Assembly (NCBI GenBank): GCA_017995075.1
Contig: JAGOJO010000010.1
Coordinates: forward strand, 1 to 57,747
Length of the DNA: 57,747 bases
DNA from: Bacteroidia bacterium
Lineage (GTDB): Bacteria; Bacteroidota; Bacteroidia; AKYH767-A; OLB10
Reading direction: 5' to 3'
Position 1 is the first letter of the stretch. Each line of letters begins with the position of its first letter. The notes beneath the pieces are model-generated. The model saw only the letters and a list, made by a program, of their open reading frames with translations, did not search any database and had not been told where the DNA came from. Both the position numbers and the translations under genes were made by a program. Of the stretch, positions 7,221 to 13,928 are shown piece after piece.

Positions 7221-8174
7221 ATGGAAACAACGTATCAAAAACGTGACGTGTACGCTATCGTAACCGAACGCATTCTCGAACAACTTGAAAAGGGAATAAT
7301 ACCGTGGAAACAACCCTGGACTCACGCCGGAATACCCAAGAATCTTGTTACAGGCAAGGTGTACAAAGGAATCAATTTAATTTTACTTAACTCACTCGGA
7401 TATGCTCACAATTTCTTTCTTACAAGAAGGCAGTTAGATCACATAGGTGGAACAGTCTTACCAAACGAAAAACCGCATATCGTAGTATTTTGGAGTTGGA
7501 ATAAGCAAGAAGAAAATTCTGCTTCTTTAGCACAAGAAGAAGAATTGCTCATAGATGAACATAAGAAGAAAAAGCCCATATTGCGCTTTTACCGTGTATT
7601 TAACGTGTCTCAATGTATTGGGATAAGTACTGAAGCCATACCTTTCACCGAACAACCGAATAACCCCATTCACGCCTGCGAGGAAATCATAGCAAGAATG
7701 GCAATCAAGCCTGAAATTGTTCATGATTTTCCGGAAGCATTTTATGATAGAGTTGAAGACTTTATCAACATGCCTGAAAGGAAGCGATTCGATTCCAGTG
7801 AAGCATATTATGATTGCCTATTCCATGAAATTTTGCATTGGACTGGTCATTCAGAAAGGCTTAATAGACGCGAAATAGCCGATTCAACGAAATTCGGTTC
7901 TCCGGAATACAGCCTTGAAGAATTAACCGCCCAAATCGGAGCGTCATTTCTAAGTTCTTTGACTGGCATTGCGGAGAAAGTTGAAGTAAACAGTGCGGCA
8001 TACATCCAGGGATGGTTAAAAGCTCTTAAGAACGACCGGAAGTTTATTGTAGTAGCAAGCTCATATGCTCAAAAGGGTGTTGAGTACATCCTTAATCCCA
8101 AAAATGCCGATGGGTCTGATGACCCGATAGAATGGTTAAAAAGGAAAGCTCCTGAGTTGAAAAGCAAAAAATAG
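7221..8174 (+). CDS. ardC: ArdC-like antirestriction protein (ssDNA-binding domain + zincin)
   Basis: 317 residues. The N-terminal part has the ArdC N-terminal (DUF1738) signature: a DVYAIVTERIL helix, GIIPWKQPW, GKVYKGIN and VVFWSW, which binds single-stranded DNA. The C-terminal part is a zincin-like metallopeptidase domain with HEILHWTGH near residues 202-210 (HExxH plus the third His region) and the SLEELTAQIGASFL segment. ArdC-type proteins travel on conjugative plasmids and protect incoming DNA from host restriction; this supports a transferable element. An intrinsic terminator follows at 8180-8210, so it is the last gene of its transcript. Full length with no lesion. Confidence 0.9.
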   Translation: METTYQKRDVYAIVTERILEQLEKGIIPWKQPWTHAGIPKNLVTGKVYKGINLILLNSLGYAHNFFLTRRQLDHIGGTVLPNEKPHIVVFWSWNKQEENSASLAQEEELLIDEHKKKKPILRFYRVFNVSQCIGISTEAIPFTEQPNNPIHACEEIIARMAIKPEIVHDFPEAFYDRVEDFINMPERKRFDSSEAYYDCLFHEILHWTGHSERLNRREIADSTKFGSPEYSLEELTAQIGASFLSSLTGIAEKVEVNSAAYIQGWLKALKNDRKFIVVASSYAQKGVEYILNPKNADGSDDPIEWLKRKAPELKSKK

Positions 8175-8179
8175 CTCTC

Positions 8180-8210
8180 AAACAGCCCGAAGATGTTTCG
8201 GGCTGTTTTT
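8180..8210 (+). terminator. Rho-independent terminator after ardC
   Basis: AAACAGCCCGAA (8180-8191) pairs perfectly with TTCGGGCTGTTT, with a loop of about five bases and a T run. It starts five bases after the ardC stop. Confidence 0.85.
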
Positions 8211-8299
8211 ATTTACCAGACATGCATGAGTCCATGCTTTGACTTAGTAAATCACTTTGTCTAAAATGAATATACATTATCAACTAATAAAATAATCTC

Positions 8300-8671
8300 A
8301 TGTTAACAGATCAAGATATACAAAAAATGGTAGATGTGTTTCAACCAAAATTTAATGCCCTTGAAGAGTCAATTTCAAATCTCGCGATAATGACTAAGCG
8401 CGGATTTGATAACTGCGTTTCTAAAGAAGAATTTAATGAATTTAAAGATGAAATGTACTCGTTCAAAGAAGGTGTTGATAGTTTCAAGAGCAAAACAGAA
8501 CAAAGTCTCTTCAGCTTAGATTCAAAAGTTAACGAAATTTCAAACAAGATAAATAAAGTTGAAGAAAAACTCGAACCACTATATGCAGGATATTCAATTA
8601 TGCAAAAGGAAATTCAACAGTTAAATTACCGGATGGATAGAGTGGAAGAAAAAGTGGGGGTCGAGAATTGA
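8300..8671 (+). CDS. Coiled-coil protein, 123 aa
   Basis: A short soluble protein dominated by a coiled coil from about residue 35 to 120: long Glu/Lys/Ser-rich helices with heptad spacing (for example SLDSKVNEISNKINKVEEKL and LNYRMDRVEEKV). There is no signal peptide, membrane segment or Cys pair. The ATG at 8300 is preceded by an A-rich leader. Such proteins often act as oligomerising partners, but no family or function is recognised. It lies alone between the ardC terminator and a 13-bp hairpin. Confidence 0.65.
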   Translation: MLTDQDIQKMVDVFQPKFNALEESISNLAIMTKRGFDNCVSKEEFNEFKDEMYSFKEGVDSFKSKTEQSLFSLDSKVNEISNKINKVEEKLEPLYAGYSIMQKEIQQLNYRMDRVEEKVGVEN

Positions 8672-8724
8672 AGATAACAAGTTGTCTTGGTAGTCTATTT
8701 TGAGGATGCAAAGAGTGTAAAGGC

Positions 8725-8758
8725 AAACACTTGCAAGCTATTTGACTTGCAAGTGTTT
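8725..8758. terminator. 13-bp perfect hairpin, likely terminator
   Basis: AAACACTTGCAAG (8725-8737) and CTTGCAAGTGTTT (8746-8758) pair perfectly around eight bases. It lies 54 bases after the coiled-coil gene. The T tail is weak, so it may be a bidirectional terminator or a protein-binding palindrome. Confidence 0.5.
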
Positions 8759-8887
8759 AGTTATAATATGCGGAAATTCCGAATTTAATACAATGCAGAG
8801 CTTGATTACACCAAAAAGTGAATTAACTTTGCTTTAAGAGTATGATATTTTTTTCTATTCAAAACAGAACGTAAATTTGCCAATGAA

Positions 8888-8898
8888 ACTGACCTGTC
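8888..8898 (+). repeat. Inverted repeat, left copy, flanking the DUF2971-like gene
   Basis: ACTGACCTGTC ends one base before the ATG at 8899. Its exact reverse complement is at 9747-9757, 51 bases after the gene's stop. Confidence 0.45.
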
Positions 8899-9696
8899 AT
8901 GTCAATATATCATCATGATTATCATATTGAGTTAGAAAATGATGCCATACTATGGCGGTATATGGATATTCAAAAATTTGAATCCCTGTTATCATCTTCG
9001 TCTCTATTCTTTTGTAGAGCAATTAAATTTCCTGATCCCTATGAATGCAGTATTCCGAAAGGGGAAGCAGAGTATAGAATTAAGGAACAGGAAAATATTG
9101 CAAGATTTTACAAAAAACCGTTTGATACTGCTATAGGAAGAAAAAATGTTGATGATCTTACCAATGCTCATTTGCAGCTTAAATCGAATACTGTCGTCAA
9201 TTGCTGGCATATAAACAAAAACGAATCAGTAGCAATGTGGGAACGATATTTACATACTGCAGATGGTGTTGCTATAAGAACACCGAAAAAGAGAATTGTA
9301 AATACAATTGCACAAACTGGAGAAAGAATCGGGATGAGTAAAGTTCGATACATTAATTATGAAACTGATATCTGGTATGACAAAGAAAATTACCCACATA
9401 GATCTTATAATATGACATACCCACTTATTCATAAAAGAATTGAGTTTATTGATGAATCAGAATTCAGACTTTACCATATACCTGATGAAGCAATGAATGA
9501 TGATTCGTTTTGGGAATCCAGAAGTAATAATATTGGGTTGTTTATAAAAGTGGATCTCACCGAAATGATTGATTCAATTGTAATAAAGCCATTTATTAAA
9601 CCAGATACTGAATCCTTTATTAGGGAGTTGGCAAAGAAATTCATTCCTTCAGCTAATGTTATAAATTCAACAATGTCTAAGTCCCCATATTTTTAG
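8899..9696 (+). CDS. DUF2971-like protein, 265 aa
   Basis: The layout fits DUF2971: an N-terminal LWRYMDIQKFESLL with SLFFCRAIKFPDPYE (the usual 'looks like FNDP(F/Y)E' segment), then VVNCWHINKNESVAMWERY (the C-W/F-S...MW..Y segment), DGVAIRT, and a later R-x-EF-x-x-E-x-EFRL segment. No signal peptide. The family occurs widely in accessory regions and is often near defence genes, but its activity is not established as far as I know. The gene stands alone, lies between perfect 11-bp inverted repeats and is AT-rich like its neighbours. Complete, with no lesion seen. Confidence 0.65.
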   Translation: MSIYHHDYHIELENDAILWRYMDIQKFESLLSSSSLFFCRAIKFPDPYECSIPKGEAEYRIKEQENIARFYKKPFDTAIGRKNVDDLTNAHLQLKSNTVVNCWHINKNESVAMWERYLHTADGVAIRTPKKRIVNTIAQTGERIGMSKVRYINYETDIWYDKENYPHRSYNMTYPLIHKRIEFIDESEFRLYHIPDEAMNDDSFWESRSNNIGLFIKVDLTEMIDSIVIKPFIKPDTESFIRELAKKFIPSANVINSTMSKSPYF

Positions 9697-9955
9697 AATA
9701 GTTATTCTAATGATTGTGCGCAGATAAAGTTCTTGACAATCCACAGGACAGGTCAGTGTCGGCTTGCAAAGATTATACGACGTGATAGACTGTATTCAAA
9801 CAAAGGAAGCACATCCAAATTTTTCTAGCTATATAATGACGTAATCAACGGGATCAAAAATCCCGCTTAATTATCAAATGTTTTGTGTCGCAAAAGAACA
9901 GTTGGACGACGTCCCCAAAAAGTAGCTTTATTTCATATGGCTATTTTAAGTAAGC
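9697..9955. other. Non-coding stretch before the attenuator-like leader
   Basis: No gene. It holds the right inverted repeat (9747-9757), a small hairpin CGGGAT/ATCCCG near 9849-9865 and GGAC-GAC-GTCC near 9904-9914. Confidence 0.4.
9747..9757 (-). repeat. Inverted repeat, right copy, flanking the DUF2971-like gene
   Basis: GACAGGTCAGT, exact reverse complement of 8888-8898. It overlaps the CCACAGGACA string that also occurs at the DnaA box near 7150. Confidence 0.45.
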
Positions 9956-10131
9956 ACATAGCGGTCTGTGGAGTTTCTTTTTCAAAGGATCAACCTATAA
10001 CCCTGAATTGGCATTTCCATACAATGGACTTCCAGAATACTGGATTGGAACGATAAATGCTAATTTATTTCTCGGAGTCTGTACTCACACACTCCATAGA
10101 CCGCTGTGTACAACAACACGGCGGTTATTAT
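9956..10131 (+). promoter_or_regulatory. Attenuator-like leader with two exclusive helices
   Basis: Bases 9956-9974 pair with 10091-10109 over 19 positions (17 Watson-Crick, 2 G-U). Bases 10100-10109 (ACCGCTGTGT) instead pair with 10116-10125 (ACACGGCGGT) to form a terminator hairpin followed by a T-rich tail. The two cannot coexist, so the long helix would act as antiterminator. The leader precedes the small gene at 10150 and the replication gene at 10350, a setting where plasmids such as pT181 and pIP501 use transcription attenuation. Observation is the pairing; regulation is inference. Confidence 0.5.
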
Positions 10132-10134
10132 TTT
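10100..10134 (+). terminator. Terminator hairpin of the replication-gene leader
   Basis: Ten-bp stem (one G-U) with a six-base loop (10110-10115), followed by TTATTATTTT. The U tail is interrupted, so termination may be partial, as expected for an attenuator. Confidence 0.55.
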
Positions 10135-10149
10135 AATTAAATGTAAAGT

Positions 10150-10338
10150 ATGCAATTACTGAATATCTGTGCGAAAAAAACTTTTCAGACACAAGGAGGA
10201 GAAAAGTCAATATGGTATAAAATCGGGGTTTTAAAAATTTCGGATAATAACCGGATGTACATTCGATTGTTCATGCATCCGAATACTGAGTTCTTTGTTC
10301 TTGAAAACAAAACACAACCAAATGATTATAACGCTTAG
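10150..10338 (+). CDS. Small protein, 62 aa, ahead of the replication gene
   Basis: The ATG at 10150 follows the attenuator-like leader, and the stop is 11 bases before the replication gene, so co-transcription is likely. The segment SIWYKIGVLKISDNNRMYI followed by LFMHPNTEF has the regular look of a small beta-rich fold and recalls short accessory proteins of Bacteroidota mobile elements that read W-x-K-x-G-x-L-K. I cannot name a family. No signal peptide or membrane segment. It could also be a leader peptide. Confidence 0.5.
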   Translation: MQLLNICAKKTFQTQGGEKSIWYKIGVLKISDNNRMYIRLFMHPNTEFFVLENKTQPNDYNA

Positions 10339-10349
10339 ATGTAACGGAT

Positions 10350-10835
10350 ATGAAAACATCTCAAACAACCAGTATCCCGAATTATATTTTTGATTCGCTT
10401 TTACCCCATCTCACAATAGCAGAATTAAAAGTGCTCTTGGTTATCGCACGTAATACCCTTGGCTGGAAAGATAATCAAAGTAGTACAGGAAGAAAAGCAA
10501 GGGATTGGATTTCATCCGGCCAACTACAGAGAAAAACCGGCTGCTCAAGACGGTCTATTAGCTCAGCGATTGGTCGTCTTGTGAACATGGGTGCAATTGC
10601 AGTGAGTAGTCCCAATCTACAATCACTCAATAATCCACATGAAAGAAAAGGGAAGCAACGCTTATTTTTCCAACTTCAAAATACATATTTTCCGACTGTG
10701 GAAAACCTGGGGAATACAACTGCATTTTCACTGGGTAATTTCACCACTAGTGCAAGTAATGCTCAATATTTGAGCAAAAAGATCACAGAGCTTGGGCAAC
10801 ATTTGCGTATAACAAAAGAAATTATTACAAAATAA
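10350..10835 (+). CDS. Phage replication protein O-like winged-helix protein
   Basis: 161 residues. Residues 8-85 match the N-terminal domain of phage replication protein O: IPNYIFDSLLPHLTIAELKV, then LLVIARNTLGW, then SSGQLQRKTGCSRRSISSAI, which is the winged helix, and RLVNMGAI. In phage O proteins this domain binds the origin iterons; here it probably recognises an origin on the element. The C-terminal half is short and low in features; the helicase-recruiting part of lambda O is not recognisable. It lies behind a leader with attenuator-like pairing, which suggests that its level is controlled, as for plasmid Rep proteins. A plain regulator is the alternative. Confidence 0.65.
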   Translation: MKTSQTTSIPNYIFDSLLPHLTIAELKVLLVIARNTLGWKDNQSSTGRKARDWISSGQLQRKTGCSRRSISSAIGRLVNMGAIAVSSPNLQSLNNPHERKGKQRLFFQLQNTYFPTVENLGNTTAFSLGNFTTSASNAQYLSKKITELGQHLRITKEIITK

Positions 10836-10873
10836 ATTATTACAAAAGATTCCTTTACGGGGTCATTAAAGCA

Positions 10874-11131
10874 ATGAATACTTTTCCTTTCACCGCTGCG
10901 CAAATAAATCAATTCCAATCAGAAATGAAAGCGGTAGGTGGATTCTTAAAATTGATGTATGCGAAAGAGGCAATAGAAATAAAAAGGGGGTTGAATATAA
11001 TTTCGGTACATTCTGATATTGAAAAATATAAATTGAAGTACCTAACAGGAAACTACGACTCCTTATATTCAATTTATGACACGGATATTCCAATCATCTT
11101 CTGGGTTGAGTTATTAAATGCATCGTTGTAG
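10874..11131 (+). CDS. Hypothetical protein, 85 aa
   Basis: Begins 38 bases after the replication gene in the same direction. It is a small mixed alpha/beta protein with an N-terminal helix (AAQINQFQSEMKAVGGFLK) and no signal peptide. I recognise no family. Position suggests an accessory role in replication or maintenance of the element, but that is only a guess by neighbourhood. Confidence 0.45.
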   Translation: MNTFPFTAAQINQFQSEMKAVGGFLKLMYAKEAIEIKRGLNIISVHSDIEKYKLKYLTGNYDSLYSIYDTDIPIIFWVELLNASL

Positions 11132-11156
11132 AGAATAAGATGAGAGTCATGTGATT

Positions 11157-11918
11157 TTAATATCGCTCACAATGATCACTAAATATTCTTGATATAGATT
11201 TTGCATAAGTTCGAAACTCAGAAATACTTGAAGTAGGCTCGTGAAAATTCATACCGTCTTTATCCATGATAACAATTACCGATTCAGTTGGGATCACTGC
11301 TTGAATTTTAATTGTTTGCTTATCGACATAATCAACAGTTAAACAAGTAATATCATTCGCATCTCTGATTTGCATTCCATAGTCGTCACTACAACATTGA
11401 AAGACATTATCCGGGTTTGCTTTCCATTGATTATCTACAATCTCACATGCAAGTCGTTTATCAAAACTATACACTGTAGCACTTACCAGCAATACTCCAT
11501 TTCTGAATTTAATTTTTACTGGGGGCACACCATTAACAGAAACAATTTTTATTTCTCCTTCTTGTAAGTCATTCAAGTTACATCCGTGAACATTACCTCC
11601 CATCCATACCTCAATGATTTCATCCGCTGGTATTCCGGATTCTTCCAGCTCAGGAAACTTGCTTGAAATTTTTGATTTCTCGTTTTGGTAAACAGTGCGC
11701 GATAATACACTACCTTTTTGATTGATTTCCTCTAATTTATCCTTGAAACGTTCAACAAGGAATAAAGATACCAGAGTAATAATTGAGCAAATAGCTATCA
11801 TAAGCTCTTTTGAAATCCCCAAGAGTTTAATTTCTGAAAAACCAGCAATGATACCAGTAATTCCTCCAATTAGGGCTATAATTTTAAGGATTGAAATCCA
11901 TGTTTCGTATGTAAACAC
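11157..11918 (-). CDS. Two-TM membrane protein with beta-rich C-terminal domain
   Basis: 253 residues. Two hydrophobic helices at about 9-30 (ISILKIIALIGGITGIIAG) and 38-55 (LMIAICSIITLVSLFLV), then a charged linker (residues about 56-85) and a soluble domain with repeated beta-type motifs. The latter includes GVLLVSATVYSFDKRLACEI, DNQWKANPDNVF and GMQIRDANDITCLTVDY, reminiscent of beta-helix or beta-roll folds. The layout (two short TM helices plus a sensor-like domain) is common among uncharacterised proteins of accessory and defence regions. It is convergent with the genes at 10150-11131. I cannot name a family; an anti-phage or surface role is inference from context. Confidence 0.55.
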   Translation of the reverse strand: MFTYETWISILKIIALIGGITGIIAGFSEIKLLGISKELMIAICSIITLVSLFLVERFKDKLEEINQKGSVLSRTVYQNEKSKISSKFPELEESGIPADEIIEVWMGGNVHGCNLNDLQEGEIKIVSVNGVPPVKIKFRNGVLLVSATVYSFDKRLACEIVDNQWKANPDNVFQCCSDDYGMQIRDANDITCLTVDYVDKQTIKIQAVIPTESVIVIMDKDGMNFHEPTSSISEFRTYAKSISRIFSDHCERY

Positions 11919-12270
11919 TTTGGCGAATATTGTTTAGATGCGAAGATAGAAGCAATATACTAGTTTTCAAATGGAATTAAGAAAAAATTGCACTTATTAG
12001 TTGAACTTAGAAGATTTTAAAATTCTAGAATGTTACAGAAAATAAGCTCTGCTACTGTTGAAAACAACGATAGCAGAGCTTATAAATGTTCACTCAGCAA
12101 AACTCTTTGTTTTTCTGCATGAACTTGATTGGGAACACTATTACGCCTTTTCATGGCTATACTTGAATTTTTTAATTGGGGATTCTTTATCCATTTTATA
12201 GATGAATCAACATCTGTTATTGGCACTTATTTTACCAATGATTTGGGCTGTTCATATCTTCAAGCGAGAT
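11919..12270. other. Intergenic region with one strong hairpin
   Basis: Apart from the hairpin at 12044-12081, no feature is clear. A 49-codon plus-strand frame starting MAILEFFNWGF near 12153 overlaps the end of the opposite gene and has no support beyond its length. Confidence 0.4.
12044..12081 (-). terminator. Hairpin terminator after the minus-strand gene
   Basis: AAGCTCTGCTA (12044-12054) pairs with TAGCAGAGCTT (12071-12081), extended by GTTG/CAAC round an AAAA loop. On the minus strand it is followed by ATTTTC, so it probably ends transcripts from the gene at 12271-12957. Confidence 0.6.
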
Positions 12271-12957
12271 TTATATTACGGCATGAAAAACTTCATCATT
12301 AATGAAATCAATAAAACCATCAGAACTCGAACTAGGCCCTCTTGTATCAAGTGTAGAGAGTGATGTTGTTTTCAGTACTACTCCCTTTTCATTACAGAAA
12401 TTCTGTACAATGGCCTTGATAATATTTCCACCCTTGGGAACTGGTATGCAATTTTGAGCTACGAGGCTCTTAATTAAGTAAACAAGTTCTGCAAGTGAGC
12501 CATGCCACCAGATGCGAGGAAATAATTGATTGGCTCTTCCGAATAATCTTATGAATGATTGTTTTTGACACCGTATTCTTGTGTAGTTGACAAGTGCATC
12601 ATACAATCTTACAAGCAATGATTCTGACTTCAGCCATCCTAGAGGGGTTATAGACAACCTTTCTTCAAAGGTTTTAATGTTCAAGTCAGGAAAAAATTCT
12701 TGATAAATTTGAGGAGGTGTTATTTCATAGTGCAATGGGTGATTCAAACAGAATTGTTCGGCTATTGATATTAGCGAAGCTAAATCTTCCAAGCAGGCTT
12801 CGTGTTGATCGATAGGAAGAATGCTGAGATCTCTAACTATTCCACGATGAATCATCTTAATGTCTAGTGCATAGCCATTGTAATGAAGCGGTTCATTTTG
12901 TATTGGAATTGAATCTACTAATCTTAGTAGCTGTAATTGACGAATTGTATTTTTCAT
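12271..12957 (-). CDS. RteC-like C-terminal region protein, 228 aa
   Basis: Soluble protein of 228 residues, no signal peptide. The C-terminal third has IWWHGSLAELVYLIKSLVAQ followed by IIKAIVQNFCNEKGVVLKTTSL. This W-x-GS-x-AEL-x-x-LI pattern resembles the C-terminal region of RteC and related Bacteroidota proteins, which regulate excision of CTnDOT-type elements. The N-terminal half (YALDIKMIHRG, then a long helical part) is not recognised. Placement inside an integrated element, 590 bases from the HTH/integrase pair, fits a control role. The match is by eye and limited to about 50 residues, so a DNA-binding or target-sensing role is tentative. Confidence 0.5.
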   Translation of the reverse strand: MKNTIRQLQLLRLVDSIPIQNEPLHYNGYALDIKMIHRGIVRDLSILPIDQHEACLEDLASLISIAEQFCLNHPLHYEITPPQIYQEFFPDLNIKTFEERLSITPLGWLKSESLLVRLYDALVNYTRIRCQKQSFIRLFGRANQLFPRIWWHGSLAELVYLIKSLVAQNCIPVPKGGNIIKAIVQNFCNEKGVVLKTTSLSTLDTRGPSSSSDGFIDFINDEVFHAVI

Positions 12958-13161
12958 GGTTTTGTTTTTTTGATGGTTGATTTTATTTTGAGTCTATGTT
13001 AATCTGAAATCAAATGAGATTTGAAATGAATTTAACATATTGAATAACAATAGATTGCTATGTTTTTTGATTGATAATTTGTTTTCAATAAAAATTGGCC
13101 TTAAATTTCGGATGCTTCACCGATTAAACTCCAAAAAATGGAGGGGGTTTGTTCCTCAAAC
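12958..13161. other. AT-rich intergenic stretch
   Basis: Contains small hairpins CTCC/GGAG near 13130-13144 and GTTTG/CAAAC near 13147-13161, but no gene. It may hold the minus-strand promoter for the gene at 12271-12957. Confidence 0.35.
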
Positions 13162-13196
13162 AAAAAAACCGAGTACAAGACATTATCGTGTACCTC
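13162..13196 (-). terminator. Rho-independent terminator, minus strand
   Basis: On the minus strand GAGGTACA...TGTACTC forms a hairpin with a one-base bulge, then GG and seven T. It faces the plus-strand terminator at 13292-13321, the same outward arrangement as at 1418-1621. Confidence 0.5.
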
Positions 13197-13291
13197 TGTG
13201 TACACAATAAAAAAACTCTTCGACAGTATGGCACTACATTCGACATAGACATCGGGTGTTATCCTTAAAACACATCACTTGCGAAGAAACT
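13197..13291. ncRNA. Candidate folded RNA between opposing terminators
   Basis: CTTCG (13218-13222) pairs with CGAAG (13282-13286) and encloses GTGTT/AACAC (13256-13260/13269-13273). TTCGACA occurs twice. The helices are weaker than those of the region at 1466-1621, and no family is recognised. Confidence 0.3.
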
Positions 13292-13321
13292 AGGTAGTCG
13301 CGCTAACGACTGCCTTTTTTT
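13292..13321 (+). terminator. Rho-independent terminator, plus strand
   Basis: AGGTAGTCG (13292-13300) pairs with CGACTGCCT (one G-U) around six bases, followed by a T run to 13321. Between it and the HTH gene at 13548 I see only a 37-codon frame (MANPISSIAIYR...) without further support. Confidence 0.7.
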
Positions 13322-13547
13322 ATTTATGGCAAACCCAATTTCTTCTATCGCAATTTATAGAATAATGAAATGGGGCGCAAGGGGTTATCAACAGTCCTGT
13401 TTATTATATGCAGTTAACCTATTGAAAGGCAGACACTAAACTTTCGTTTATTTCACAGTCTGTGTTTTTTAAACAAATTCCAAACTACTTCAAAACCGTT
13501 CCAGCCTTTAGGTCAAAATATCTTCGCTTTATCAATCGCAAGGTATC

Positions 13548-13919
13548 ATGTTTACACGATTATGTATTAAAGAAGGCGCCCGGGAGTTGCAATGCTCACT
13601 GCGTTATTTCCGTAAATGGTGCAAGATTCATGAAGTAGCAATCCTCAATGATGACGGCTGCCGGAAACACTATGTTCTTCAGAGTGAATTTGAGCTTGCT
13701 AAATCTAAATCGGCAATCAATTATCTCACTAGAAAACATGGGCGAAAAAACCTGCCGGATGTTTTACGGGCAAATATGAACCTCTTTACTGAGATTACAA
13801 CATCTTTCGAAGAAAACAAAAGGAAATCTGGTACTGCACAATCAGAATATATCCCGACAGGAAAGTACGAAATACGGTTCCTGTCAAGACTTGCATCGAG
13901 TAATAAAACAAAGTTATAA
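13548..13919 (+). CDS. Small HTH protein, excisionase-like
   Basis: 123 residues. Residues about 5-50 look like an excisionase/HTH_17-type winged helix: CIKEGARELQCSLRYFRKWC followed by a wing with a KHYVLQSEFELAK segment, which fits the usual '...sR.fyl.eel.+a' end. The remainder is basic and Ser/Lys-rich. It ends 9 bases before the integrase start and reads the same way, as expected for a directionality factor translated with its integrase. It may instead only regulate integrase expression. Confidence 0.6.
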   Translation: MFTRLCIKEGARELQCSLRYFRKWCKIHEVAILNDDGCRKHYVLQSEFELAKSKSAINYLTRKHGRKNLPDVLRANMNLFTEITTSFEENKRKSGTAQSEYIPTGKYEIRFLSRLASSNKTKL

Positions 13920-13928
13920 TGACCCTCG

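Noticed and set aside
9956..10131. Retron-like msr-msd RNA (long inverted repeat)
   Set aside because: No reverse transcriptase gene is in the window; the attenuator reading explains the shared arm better.
12153..12302. 49-codon plus-strand frame (MAILEFFNWGF...)
   Set aside because: Overlaps the 3' end of the opposite gene and has no support other than length.
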